This document shows, piece after piece, positions 1 through 10,835 of a DNA stretch of 64,000 nt. The notes under the pieces are model-generated. The model was given only the letters and a program-made list of their open reading frames with translations. It was not told the DNA's origin and made no database searches. Source of the DNA: Suillus spraguei (lineage: Eukaryota > Basidiomycota > Agaricomycetes > Boletales > Suillaceae); NCBI GenBank assembly GCA_016800925.1, contig JABCPU010000171.1:62001-126000 (forward strand). Direction: 5' to 3'. Each line of letters begins with the position of its first letter. Positions within the stretch are counted from its first letter, which is position 1. The position numbers were made by a program, and so were the translations under genes.

Positions 1-1
1 T

Positions 2-1558
2 CCAAATTATCTCGGGGTTCGTGAAGTCTTCGTCCTCCATCAGAACACTCGTAACGCTTGTGAATCTAGTATATTTTTGAGTTACCTGTTTGAACTCGGA
101 AGCCACACAATCGACAACTCTGCATCATGGCGTACCCCAATTGGATTGCAGATGGTCTGGGGTATCATACTTTTGTCTGGAATGTTTTTCCTTCCAGAAT
201 CTCCGTACGTGCAACTTTTGAAAATCTATCATTCAAACTGACGAATTTTACCTTTATTAGCCGACACCTTCTCGGAACTGGACGAGGTGACGAAGCGCGC
301 AAGGTGGTTGCAGAACTCAACGGAGTTCCTGAAGACGATCGTCTTGTTATTGAGATTGTCGAGGAACTCGATTTTGCTATCAGAGCAGAGAATGAGGGTG
401 GCAAAGCGACTTGGCAAGAATGCTTTTCCACGAGAAATGCACTGTGGCGTCGAACAATGAATGGCATGATGCTTCAATTTATTCAGCAGCTTAACGGCCA
501 GAACTTTTACTGTAAGATCCCTCGTGCCTATTGATTTTTGACTGCGAATGACTATTGCCGACAGACTACTATGGCGACACCTTCTTTCAGAGTGCAGGTG
601 CAGGGCGAGTCTTGAAGCTCTCCGCTTAATGGAATTTGGCTCACATAATGACAGGCTTTCACCTTATGTCATCCAGACGATTCTTGGAGCAGTCTCAGTG
701 ATTGGTACAGTCCCCGCGCTGTACTTCATCGAGACTTGGGGTCGTCGAAAGGTATCCCCTCTTCCGCTAGATGGTTAGAGCAGAAATTTACTTTTTTCCC
801 AGTCACTGCTCCTTGGTGCATCTGGACAAGCTATATGTGCACTAATTGTCCGTGCACATTATTCGTCGACAAACAGTGTTGGACTGATACTTCCGTTAGG
901 TTGCTGTGGTTGGACATACTACCCTTGCGCCTACTGGAACACCAACATCAGCGCTTACTGCTCGTAATAGAGCTGGGGGCGACGTCGTTATTACTTTTGC
1001 GATATTTCAAGTGTTTGTCTACGGCACGACCTGGGGACCTACTCCATGGGTGTACCTGGGGGAGTCTTTCCCTCTTCGAGTGCGCCCCAAGTCGATCGCT
1101 CTTGGCAGCGCGACAAGTGCGATTGCTCCCTTTTCACTATTTGAATTCGTTGCTCACACTTACCCAAGACTGGTTCTGGAACTTCATGCTTTCGTTCTTC
1201 TCTCCGAGAATTGTCGATCAGTGAGTCTTAACTGGAGCCAAAGATTCATGGGACATTTCTCGGTGTCTGATCAACTCATCAGGATTGGCCCGATGATAAT
1301 GTTGGTCTTCTTCGGCATGCTCGTCTTTGGATACATCTACGTGTATTTCGCAATCCCTGAAACCAAAGGTCTAACTTTAGAAGAGGTAATAGTTCATGCG
1401 CGTTGTAAATTACTGCTCATCTATTGAACAACCAGGTGGATGAATTGTATCGCTCCGGCATCGCACCCTGGCGATCGGTAGGCTGGCGACCGAGCGAGAA
1501 GCATTACCATCGCGGAGCGCAAGAGAAACGAACGTCGGACTTTGTGGAGAATTCCTGA
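2..1558 (+). CDS. MFS hexose/sugar transporter, 5'-truncated by the window edge
   Basis: Predicted plasma-membrane sugar uptake protein of the fungal hexose transporter family. The reading frame is already open at base 2, so the start lies outside the window. I resolve exons at about 2-204, 261-511, 565-604, 655-751, 803-847, 900-1116, 1169-1220, 1283-1385 and 1436-1558; joined, they read without a break. Visible family motifs, in order: SASWRTPIGLQ, FFLPESPRHLLG (the PESPR loop signature), LQQLNGQNFYYYG-type helix 7 region (here FIQQLNGQNF), ETWGRRK (loop 8/9), GPTPWVYLGESFPLRVR, and PETKGLTLEEVDELY at the end. One intron, 605-654, uses a GC donor (gcgagt). The end with VENS and a stop at 1556-1558 is normal for the family. 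Substrate is inferred from the family only. The gene looks intact in the part seen. Confidence 0.9.
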
Positions 1559-2030
1559 AGATATATATATAAGTATACGTACACAGAGTTCACTTGGTTT
1601 GGGGGATTGTTCTGAGTCGCTATGGAACTCGCAAGCTGGATTGGATGTTGGGAAGACCACGAAACTGGTTTGGAATGTTTTGTTACTAGTAGTGTCCGAC
1701 CACCAAACACCTCTAGTTCGTTGGGTTCATCCTCTGATTTAGGAGATTTTTGAAGATGGTTTGTGGCTGGTGTGTTGAAGGGGATCGATTCTGTCATGCT
1801 TTTGCGACTGTCAACCTTAGATTACGCGACTACGAGTACAGAAGTACTACGCGTCACTATACATTTTGGCCTTCCGTCTCTCATCCGTTATTTATTTCCG
1901 CCAGGATCTTCGTAGTGAAGTGGTCACCTAGTATGTGGAACGATTTGTTGGGTACAACTCAAGGTGGAGCTTTATCTTTAGCGTCCGAGATCATGAGTGG
2001 TATGTCCGGTACCTTTTTGGGGAGACCGAT
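1559..2030. other. Intergenic, nothing recognised
   Basis: Spacer after the transporter stop. Short open frames here carry no recognisable motif and no splice pattern, so I do not call them. It runs into the dispersed repeat that begins near 2031. Confidence 0.6.
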
Positions 2031-2225
2031 GTAAAGTGCTCCCTCCTAGACCATATTGCTAGCTTGATTGATGAGCACTCAGTGGAATAAACAGTCCCCT
2101 GCAGACACGCCTCTGGATGTCGATAGATATGTCTGGAGCAGAACGAGTTGAGAGTTCGGTAGTAGTTGACCATGGCCGCAACCTGCCTGTACCATGTGCA
2201 CCGGGGATGCAACGTCTCTTAGCAG
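2031..2225. repeat. Dispersed repeat R1, copy a
   Basis: About 195 bases that match 5213-5420 in the same orientation, with substitutions and small indels. Shared landmarks include cagatcatattgctag-like text, aataaacag followed by a cctgca run, ctggatg, ggtagtagttg and ccatgtg. Read on the minus strand both copies give related peptides (RQVAA..NYYR ... HRHP.ACLQG.VY), so the unit may descend from coding DNA. I do not recognise the family. Confidence 0.7.
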
Positions 2226-2529
2226 TAGATTTTGTGCGTCACTCTTCACAGCGTGTATGATTTCTTGTTCATAACTTCATTGGTTCACATGACTACGACG
2301 AATTCTGGTGCCTTTGCTACAGTCAACTAACAATCCCGCGCGGACGGTCTGTCTTTAATGACCCCTCTCTTGTTTGGCTACGCTACTGGTTGTACAGGCT
2401 AGACCACGGGTATCTCTTCATGTTCGGTCGTAATGTAGTACTACATGAGCAAGGACGACGCTCGGAAAGAACTGCAACTCCCCGCCCCCCCCCCCCCCTC
2501 TTCAAGCCGCCTACATATATTCAAATGTT
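2226..2529. other. Intergenic with a 14-base poly-C run
   Basis: Spacer between repeat R1 and the F-box copy. It holds an uninterrupted run of 14 C at 2485-2498. Nothing else is recognised. Confidence 0.6.
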
Positions 2530-3777
2530 TCACACCACATCCCCGGGACTTGCCGCAATTATTTCAAGGGAAGGAAAAAGAATAGCATGTTCTGCTCGCT
2601 GCCGAGCTGTGCAACACGTTGCATCGGGGAGAACCAGCTTCTCCAGAGGACATCGTGACCGCGTCAAAAATGCTTTGAACTGTTCGTGCGGCCACGTCCT
2701 GAACCGGAGAACTTCAATCACACGAAGGTTGGGGAGTGTGACCACGTCGAATAGGCCAATATCCTCGCCAAATCTTTGCAATTGAATGGCAGACATGTGC
2801 AAGGTTTGAAGGTTTGTATGGGTGAATGCAAGTTCTGCAGTCTGGAAGGGGTAGAAAATACCAGATATCGCCAGGAAAGAGACACTAGGACAGAGGCGTA
2901 ATAGCCGGGGGAATGCATCTACTCCAGATAGGCCTATCTCGACATGTGTGAGACGGGCCCATGCGGTATCAGTGAAGAGATCTAATCCCTTGCGACTGAA
3001 CATGATACACGGCATATTAATGCTGCGCAGATTCACAGGCAGTTTCGAGAGAGTGCGAATAATAACCCGCGTGGGACTAAAAGGGAATCGGCGTATGGTG
3101 AGGTCCTTAAGTCTGTCGAAGTCTTCGATCATGAAGGGTTCGTCGTCAACCTTAAAATTAAGGGTAAGAGACGAGACTTGTCGAACGTATGGCTGCACTA
3201 GGCTTGGTAGCTCGCTCGCTCCATTCATTGTCATACTCAATTCTCAACGAGAGGGGACAGCCTATCGATCGTTCGAGCCAGTACCTGTAGCAGAAAGCTC
3301 GTTTGTCCCAGTCGTATCTGCCATCGAATTTCAACAGCGGGTTGCACCATAACCTGGGCAAACCCACAGCAATCTCCCTCCACCGGTGACATATCTTGGT
3401 CAATAGGATGGGAGCCTGTCTTGGTGTAGGCGACAAATGCTTGTCTGTAGGCAAGCAGTATAAGAAGATTTTCGACAAGATTTCAGTCGGAAGGTGGGAA
3501 ATCGTCGTTGAGTGTCCCGTACGCAAAGTATTAGGCTGAGTGAGATCGGCCTTCCCATCGATCAGTTCCTGACGACGAGATCCAACACCCGTCTCAAGGC
3601 TTGAGCTCTCGCCTACAATCACATCCAACTGTAGAAGTAAATGTTTATTATTATATCCAGAAGTCAACACATCCAAAACCAAGCACTTACAGGATTCTGC
3701 AGCTTGCCAATGCTAGCTGAGACCGGGGTTAAACGGACGTTCGAGTAGGATATAACATCATCAAGGAGAGGCTGCAT
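2530..3777 (-). pseudogene. F-box protein, paralogue copy 1, frameshifted
   Basis: Agaricomycete F-box-like protein with a leucine-rich C-terminal part, presumably a substrate adaptor of an SCF ubiquitin ligase. Exon 1 is 3691-3777 (ATG, 29 codons, ends with the LQNP peptide), then an intron at 3629-3690 with GTAAGT and CAG borders, then one long exon. The F-box core is visible as HLPTEILSKIFLYCLP followed by ICHRWREIAVGLPRLW. Near 3211-3222 the plus strand holds gctc three times in tandem; the intact paralogue at 62 kb has one four-base unit fewer (DWSEL). The extra four bases shift the frame, so the first part ends after RATKPSAAIR and the LRR part (TLSKLPVNLRSIN, VTLPNLRV, FPSLEIIA) lies in another frame down to 2530. 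I therefore call it a pseudogene, unless the base calls are wrong. Unlike the other two copies it has only one small N-terminal exon. Confidence 0.85.
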
Positions 3778-4049
3778 ATTAACGAAGGAGGTTGAGAGGA
3801 GGTGGTGTTATGAAAGAAAAGAGAAAACAAGTCTGTCGTTCCGCCAACCGTCGCATTCCTATTTAAATTCAACATCTCACAAACCACAGTCCACAACAGA
3901 CACACCTTGCTATTACATTTTATTGTAACTGACCTTAGGTAAGACACCCACCGTCCATAACTGGAGATCTTGCACTGTTGCAAAGGTGGTGTGTGGGCGC
4001 ACCTGTAGAACTGTGGGTGATCTCACTCAATGGCTTCGGCACACTCGAG

Positions 4050-4283
4050 TTATATCTTCACATCAACTGAGGGTCGTTGAACAAATCTATTGATCGAGCT
4101 GTGACCTTGATTTCTCGCTATAGTAGTCTCGTGTTTGTGGTATGATATTTGACAGGCGTGAAGGCACTCACGAAAATCTGGTTGAACTCGCGTCCTCCTC
4201 GACCATTCGTACTCAAGTGCCGATTCCTTTTTTGCCAACGGCTTCTTCCCCGCTACATTCTTTATACTGATGCTCCTGCTCAT
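4050..4283 (-). CDS. Small conserved ORF upstream of F-box copy 1 (77 aa)
   Basis: No known domain. It aligns with the ORF at 61367-61597 and with a shorter ORF at 43197-43364, each lying 374-507 bases upstream of an F-box start on the same strand. Shared features are MSRS/MSR near the start, an acidic-basic middle, then a DFREC..ACQIS block and a GHSSI block. The DNA at the FRE position reads gtgagt in all three copies, a perfect intron donor. The ORF may thus be an exon 1 of the F-box transcript, an upstream ORF, or a small separate gene. Function unknown. Confidence 0.4.
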   Translation of the reverse strand: MSRSISIKNVAGKKPLAKKESALEYEWSRRTRVQPDFRECLHACQISYHKHETTIARNQGHSSINRFVQRPSVDVKI

Positions 4284-4480
4284 TCCAACCGTAAGAAGTG
4301 ATTGGTATCAGATGACTCGATGAGTGTCGAGAAGTCTATAGTGGCAGCGGGGGGTAACATTGACACATGGTTTCCACCGCGCCATAGTGATCTTCGAGCG
4401 TGCGTCACCTAGATTGGGGAAGAACTAGGCGGTTCGTAAAAAGGAGTAAAAAAGATATGCTGTACGTTGCACAGTCGTCC
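4284..4480 (-). promoter_or_regulatory. Conserved upstream block of the F-box duplication, copy 1
   Basis: Read on the minus strand, this stretch aligns with about 61185-61366, including ccaatcta, tgacgc, ctcgaag, accatgtgtcaa and cgagtcatctgat-type words. Retention of roughly 200 bases upstream of the small ORF in a diverged duplication suggests that the promoter was copied with the gene; it does not prove function. Confidence 0.5.
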
Positions 4481-5212
4481 AGGACTCCAGTAGATATAAA
4501 TAAAGAGGTGGGATGAGCGCCTATATCCCTGTCATCGTTCTTCGTCCTTTCTAGCATTACAGTGGGATTTAAACCCATATGAACATTAAATATGGATGAA
4601 CCGACTTATCAGAAGTTACCTCTATTTTGCGAAGGAGTTTTTCCCTGATGCAGAGATCGAGAGTGTGTGATATTGGGCGAGAACTTAGAGGTACCAGACA
4701 GGCTGAATCATTATTAGGGGGACCGCAGGCGTTTTGGCACTGGGCATACATGCATTGTGAAAAAAATGGTGAAGCAATAAGACATATAGGATATCGTGAC
4801 GTGACACCACCATGTCTGATGGGAGTACCTGTTAGGCTGTTATACTAGAAATGGAAACAACAACAAAGTTCAAACCGTGATTTTCTGATTGAATCAGGAC
4901 TCCTGGTACTCCAGGGCATTTGCGCTAGACCACCTGCATACACTGTACGGGACAAACCTTCAATTGATGTCACTAGTAATCTCCGATACTCAGCAGGAAT
5001 CATGCTTTCAAGATTGCCCGTACCCGATATTCACTTACGTAATCTTGTAGAATACCTGTTTCTCGCATGTATTTCTCCTCCTTACTTGTTTGACAGAGCT
5101 CAGACAAACAAGATCCTTTCATTATTATCCTTACTGTGAGGTCCTGCACCCCGAATTCTAACAGCCTATACTTAATCATCCGGACACCTCGGCCATCACT
5201 CCCATAAGTGAA
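4481..5212. other. Intergenic, nothing recognised
   Basis: No coding pattern, RNA gene or repeat found by eye apart from the flanking repeat R1 copy b. Short frames at 4569-4848 look like chance. Confidence 0.5.
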
Positions 5213-5420
5213 TTGAGTCAAGTCCAGAAAATGTACAACACCCTCCCAGATCATATTGCTAGTGCTGCGAGCCCTCAAGGAAATAAACAGCTCCCTGCAA
5301 ACATGCCCCTGGATGCCGATGGATCTGTTCGGCGTTGATCAAGCTGAAACCTCGGTAGTAGTTGGCTACGGCCGCCACCTGCCTGGGCCATGTGTACCTG
5401 GAATGCAACGGGAATGTAGT
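5213..5420. repeat. Dispersed repeat R1, copy b
   Basis: Direct-orientation relative of 2031-2225. The minus-strand peptide contains TWPRQVAAVANYYRG and HRHPGACLQGAVYFLEGS, clearly related to the peptide from copy a. The two copies flank the F-box copy 1 unit, so they may be part of a larger duplication or of an old mobile element. Confidence 0.7.
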
Positions 5421-5724
5421 TCCTGTTTCATTCAATAAACAGGGCGACGGGCCAAGCAATACGTGCTCATGTCATTAGTGTCCAAGTTGCACAGGTAAAG
5501 TCAACGTCAGTAGTACTGCGTATGGCCTACAAAGAGTTCGGATGTTAACATAAGTGCGACATCATTACCTGTCCGTATCTATCGTGCCAAACGATGAGCA
5601 TGAAGTAAGTCTACATGTGATGCAAATGTCCAGTCCAGCTACAAACTATAATAATCCAATAAAAGTCAATGAAATGCAACCATCCTCTCCAATCCCCCAG
5701 AAACCAGACCTAGGGAATCACACG
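5421..5724. other. Intergenic, nothing recognised
   Basis: Downstream of the DUF7137-like gene, which ends at 5725 on the minus strand. No gene or repeat recognised. Confidence 0.5.
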
Positions 5725-6462
5725 TCAACCCCAAACGCGGCGAAGGGTGGTGAACCCAGAGAGTAGCATTATAATAATCATCGCAACAACACCGGGAAGA
5801 GCAGAGTTTATTTTAAGCTGAGGCAACGCTCCTGAGACGCACCCGGCACATTGCCACCCTGAGTATATTCAAAGATAAGATCAACCGTGCGCATTGGCGA
5901 ATGCAAACTTACCACTAGCTAAAGGCGTGTATGCCTGTGGTGTATACATAGCGAACACAAGCTCGCTATTTGGTTCCAGATAACCAGGCGAGGGGAATGC
6001 GCTAGGGCCTCCCTGGGCCCAAATATGAAGCGTGTAGCTGGCCTGAACCAGTGGAAGGCTAGGGTTTGCGGTCTGGTAACCATATGGATACCACACCACG
6101 CTCTGAGCAGTCCCGGGAATGACACCGTCAGTGGGGCCCACAGGGTATGTGTATCCGTTTGCGCCTACTGCTGCGACAGTGAGGGCAGTGGGTGTCACGA
6201 TAATACTCGAAAAGTTCCACCCAAACGTAACATATTCGCTGGGGGCAATTTTGTAGTAGGAGTTCGACTGGATTGGAGGCATGGTTATAGTGATTAATCC
6301 AACTTGAGCTCCTGTTGGAATTGTCGGCAATGGGGTACTCCCATTTACGAGAGATGCCGAGCTAGAGAGTGATGCAGAGGCTGAGGCTGAGGCTGAGGCT
6401 GAGGCTGAAGTTGAAGCGTTTCCATTCTGTTGTCTGCGTTGCAGATCAAGCTGAAAATCCAT
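5725..6462 (-). CDS. DUF7137-like Ser/Ala-rich surface protein with C-terminal membrane helix
   Basis: Two exons, 5913-6462 and 5858-5725, separated by a 54-base intron (GTAAGT to CTCAG). The product is about 227 residues. After a short polar N-terminus comes a Ser-Ala repeat (residues about 18-32, encoded by a ggctga microsatellite on the plus strand), then a beta-rich domain with KIAPSEYVTFGWNFSS and LVQASYTLHIWAQGG, and after the splice junction PLASGWQCAGCVSGA, a hydrophobic helix (LPGVVAMIIIMLLSGF) and a short basic tail. The WxCxxC motif followed by a terminal helix is typical of fungal DUF7137 proteins, whose function is unknown to me. I see no signal peptide at the chosen ATG; an in-frame stop lies just upstream, so an unseen first exon is possible. 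Confidence 0.7.
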
Positions 6463-7510
6463 GGCTTGTTGTGCTCAAAGGAAGAAGAGCGTCTGTGGGT
6501 AGGCGGGATGGATGACAGGAAGAGTGTGGGCTGGGGAGTGCAACTAGTAGTGCAACCGTGCACCTTGAGAGAGCATGACTTGTGAGTCACACGGCGGACT
6601 CGGATACGTCCCAGTTCCAGGAGGGCTTGTTTTAGACACTGCCGCAGTCATTGTTTCCACGGCCCTTGACTGGTGTCCCCGAAAGAGCTATATCAAGCAC
6701 TGCAGTCACAGCCCTCAACCTGGCCTGGCTACTGTCAACAAGGCGCTGACTTTGTTCCAAAATAGGATTGGGCTGAAACGATGAGACCACGTCGAGAGTG
6801 AATCGTCCGCATCTACGAAAGAGTCCCTGGTCACACCTTCAGGGACTCCTGATGGTCTAGGATCTAGAGTGTCAGCGTCAAACTCATGGATGTAAGTTGA
6901 CGCTGCAGAAAACGACAACTAAACTTTGCGATTTGCGATTGCAAAGCTGTCATACTCTGTCATACATACGGCGTTCTGTGACTTTGGTGTCAGGTAGGCA
7001 ATAATAAGCAACCGACGATAGGAAGAGCTCCGATCATAATTGAGTCCCACGCATGTCAGATCTAATTTGGGAAGGTCGTAGGCGAGCCTAAAATAGTTGT
7101 CTATCTAGGATAAAAATATCCAACTCAAATGAATGTCTAGTACTTAGTACGTTTTCAGATAGGATTAAAGAGACATTATATCGTTAGGATTGTATACAAT
7201 GGAGGTCTCATCCGTAATTACTAGCCCGAGACAACACACGAGCCTCACATTGAGCTGCTCTGTGGTGGCCCATCCGCGAAACAGTCTTTCCTTGGTCAGC
7301 CTCGACGTTGGTTGTCATGCATCTAGTCACCCTGTATTTGCACGACGCCGTAAACATGCATTGTTCGGGTGGTAATGTTGCGTCCTGCCCTTGGGGTTTA
7401 CGAACTATTTCTCTGAAATATCTATTAACATACAGCAAGTCGATCTACACCGCATTGGATCACTCTCGAATCTTAATCTATGCGCCTGGAAGTATTCAGC
7501 GAGGAAAACT
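6463..7510. other. Intergenic, nothing recognised
   Basis: About 1 kb between the DUF7137-like gene and the end of the inositol monophosphatase gene. It presumably holds the promoter of the former. No coding pattern or repeat seen. Confidence 0.6.
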
Positions 7511-8883
7511 CTATTTTGGTTCACTGTCTTTCACAGTCTGGTAGAAATCCTTAGCAATCCGCAATTGCGCCTCTCTGCCCGTTTCGTTGGGGGTGTCCGC
7601 GATAGCACGGATGATCAAATACTTGCGACCTGTCAAGACATCTGGCGTGACCTTGAAAGGATCAATGCTAGAGCCAGTAGTTGTTGCGGCCGCTAGAGCT
7701 GCGTGGGATCCAACTACTACACCGCCGGCTTCTTGGGCAATAACAATACCAGCCTTATAAAAACAGGTAAGTTGAAGATGTCGAGCACACATAACAGATT
7801 TACTTACGCAAACATCCCATGACCTTGTCGAGAATCAACGTGATGATCAGCATAAAAGTACAGCACACTTACCAGCAACCGATTTCCCTATCCACATCAA
7901 AAAAACGCGTTGTGTCAGACAATGTGACATGTTCAGTGATACGGCTCACCAGTACAAGTCTAGGCCACCTTGAGCAACCATCGAGGTATTGAGTGCAGCA
8001 CTACCCAAGGACCGTATGGAATGAGCCATCCGTCCCCCTACAATTCCATCTGCTGGATCGCCTGCAAGACGCAAGAATGAGTCGGATTTTGGTATCAGGG
8101 TCTTTTTGCCACGGTCGGAGCCCCATTCGAGGCCTTTGAAAGTAAGTTTGGGTATTCTCATGCATGACGTGTGACGTACCCAGAATAGCCTTCTGCAAGG
8201 AAGGAAGGGGCTTAGGGTTGGTGAGGGGTAATTTTAGAGGTTGGCTATTACCACGGGTGAGGAATGATCCTTGACCTTCGACCCCTGTATACTTGGTATA
8301 AGAGTTAGCGGCTGCCGTCGATGTCACACAGTATTATACTACGTACAAGGTGATCAAGGAAGGGGTTGTATATGACACCTAGAACGGGCCGCTTTTGGTA
8401 GATCAGCCCAAGAGAAATACACGCGAATGGGAAGCCGTGGACAAAGTTCGTAGTGCCATCTGAAAGTCACTGTCAGATCAAAACGAACTCGATGAGATCG
8501 TAGCCTACCGATCGGATCAACACAGAATGTCGGCTCCTCCGTGAGCTCATTGCGTGTTCCAGAGGAGTATGATTCCTCTCCGATGCTATCACAAATCGAT
8601 CAGCATGATTCAGTTTCCGCGCGTGATAGACTCACAACTTAAAGCTAGGGTAAGCCTTGGCGATCTCGTCCTTCACAAGCTCCTCGACAGCAACATCATA
8701 TTCGGTAACCAAATCAACGGAATTTTTCTTTTCATTGACATCTGAAGTTGACTGAATGGCTTGCGAGCCTTCAAGAATCAATGTACCAGCAGTGCGCGCG
8801 AGCTTGATAGTGAAAGTCAAGATAGATCGCAGGTCGACGGGCTTCAGTGTTTGTGTATCGGCTGACATAGTGGTCAGAAGCAA
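7511..8883 (-). CDS. Inositol monophosphatase family protein
   Basis: Hydrolyses inositol monophosphates to free inositol with Mg2+; by family it acts in the cytosol. Eight exons join into 335 codons without a frame error: 8636-8883, 8509-8585, 8347-8459, 8180-8291, 7950-8133, 7873-7887, 7808-7823 and 7511-7753. Metal-binding motifs are complete: IGEES (residues about 84-88), the hallmark DPIDGTTNFVHGFP (about 107-120), and WDVCAG near residue 250. The middle block GGRMAHSIRSLGSAAL is also typical. Exons 6 and 7 are only 15 and 16 bases long, yet supply the EIGCWSWDVC segment needed for the active site. A second ATG five codons in (MSADTQ) is an alternative start. Transcribed away from PUP2, with about 0.8 kb between the starts. 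Fungal quinate-cluster qutG proteins are related, but no quinate genes are nearby. Confidence 0.95.
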
Positions 8884-9688
8884 GCGCTGCTGAGCGCATC
8901 TAAGCCGTAACTGGCTGGCCGATTTGGAAGAACACCCCTAAGAGAGGAATTGATACCATAAAGTTTGCGATTCACTAGTAGATCTGGATGCATATGTATC
9001 ATCTCCGTAGCGACTGGTGTCTAATGAGACTAGCTGACGCGACCACACCGCTAAAAACATGCAAGCGAGGTCTTTGCTTTAAACCATCTATTTCAACTTG
9101 CAATTCTGAACACTCTTCTGGAAGTTAGATGATGAGGTCATCATTGAACTTGATGATCATGGACAAGGAGGGTACTGTCGTCGACGCTAGGAGAAGACAA
9201 TAAATAAGATGGTTTGTAGATACGCACGCACCTTCTCATATATATGCTCATGGAACCTGAGGAACAAGAAAAAATATTATTGCGCTGAGATCCTACGACT
9301 TTGAGGGCCAAGAGTGGTCGCCATCAAGAGTACTCCAACTTGTAACAAGTCGTGCTGAAGCTGAGGTTGAGATGAATTTGCCACCTGAATCTGTCGATGA
9401 TATTACGATGATGTTTAACAGCTTAGTTGAGATGAAGCTTTTTGGATACCCAATACATAGTTGTCAACGCTACTCAACTGTACACCAAAGGAATCAGTTA
9501 ACCATTTTTTTTGAGGTGAGGTTGGAGAACAAGCTCTCCCGAAGTTTGAAGGCTCAAAGACCAAAACTGCCAAACTAGTCCGCAAATGGAAACTGTTTTC
9601 CACACGCAGCCAGCTTGACCGACGCGCGTCGACAAGTGCACTTAACGCAAAACCCCTCACCTTTCCACTTATCTACTCCCTGTAAATC
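8884..9688. other. Divergent promoter region, IMPase / PUP2
   Basis: About 800 bases between two divergently transcribed housekeeping genes. It must hold both promoters. I see no clear TATA box, conserved operator or extra gene. Confidence 0.5.
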
Positions 9689-10732
9689 ATGTTCTTGACG
9701 CGTTCCGAGTACGGTATGTCCATTCTGACTGCTCAACACTTTCGTATGATTATGTTCATCGTATTTGCAGATCGCGGTGTCAACACTTTCTCCCCAGAAG
9801 GTCGATTGTTCCAAGGTGTGTTAGATAACCCGACATCCTGGAATTGTGATCTGAAAGAATATAGTCGAATATGCTATCGAAGCTATCAAGGTATGCATGA
9901 TATCGCACAATACGGCAATGCACATCTCATCTTCTCCAGCTCGGATCGACAACAGTTGGCGTACGCACTCCCGACGGCGTAGTTCTCGCAGTAGAGAAGC
10001 GCGTCCAATCCCCACTCCTAGAATCAAGCTCCATAGAAAAGATTATGGAAATAGATACCCACCTAGGATGCGCAATGTCAGGCCTCACAGCTGACGCCCG
10101 CACAATGATCGACCATGCACGCGTCACCGCCCAGAACCACGCTTTCACTTATGACGAAAGGATTAAAGTGGAGAGTGTTACTCAGGCTGTGTGTGATCTG
10201 GCACTGCGATTTGGTGAGAGTGTGCACGACGAAGAGGCCATGATGAGTCGGCCGTTTGGTGTTGCGCTGCTTATTGCTGGTGTCGACGAACTGGGACCAC
10301 AACTGTGAGTGTAATCGGGTGGATAACGTTGTTCAACCTGATCCTCTGCGGACTCTTGGTAGATACCACACAGATCCCTCAGGTACCTTCATGCGGTATA
10401 ATGCAAAAGCCATAGGGTCAGGGTCAGAAGCAGCACAAAGCGAGCTACAAGACAAGTGGCACAAGGTATAATATTCACACATTGATATTTTCTTTCGGTA
10501 CTAAACCATTGGACAGCAAATGACATTGCTTGAGGCACAAAAACTCACGCTGCGAGTTCTAAAGCAAGTCATGGAGGAGAAACTAGACCACCACAACGTT
10601 CAGTTGGCACAGGCATGTGTCTCCCTACGTTCTCCCAGATATCCGTAATTAACTTCATCACAGGTCACGGCACAGAAAGGTTTTGCGATACTAGACGAAG
10701 TACAACTGAAGGAAATTATCGACGCCATGTAA
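9689..10732 (+). CDS. PUP2: 20S proteasome subunit alpha 5
   Basis: Structural alpha-ring subunit of the 20S proteasome core; not itself catalytic. Seven exons join to 242 codons without error: 9689-9713, 9771-9815, 9865-9890, 9940-10304, 10363-10465, 10517-10612 and 10664-10732. The N-terminus [20 protein letters not shown] and the following [16 protein letters not shown] are the alpha-type gate and helix H0 signature; later blocks are [30 protein letters not shown] and [19 protein letters not shown]. Length matches the family (about 240-245). The last intron (10613-10663) starts with GC (gcatgt), not GT. Start chosen because it gives the canonical [11 protein letters not shown]. Very confident identification. 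Confidence 0.97.
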
Positions 10733-10835
10733 TGTTTCAGACAGATGACAATATTAATCAGATTTCGAGCTGCGTCTTTGCTAACATTCGATATTGAGAT
10801 AACTGAGTTACTGGTATTTAACACGCTGTGCAATT

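Noticed and set aside
6376..6412. ggctga tandem repeat as a regulatory microsatellite
   Set aside because: It lies inside an open frame and encodes the Ser-Ala linker of the DUF7137-like protein.
7511..10732. IMPase and PUP2 as parts of a metabolic cluster with the quinone synthetase
   Set aside because: Both are housekeeping genes with no role in aryl-quinone synthesis; adjacency is not evidence of shared function.
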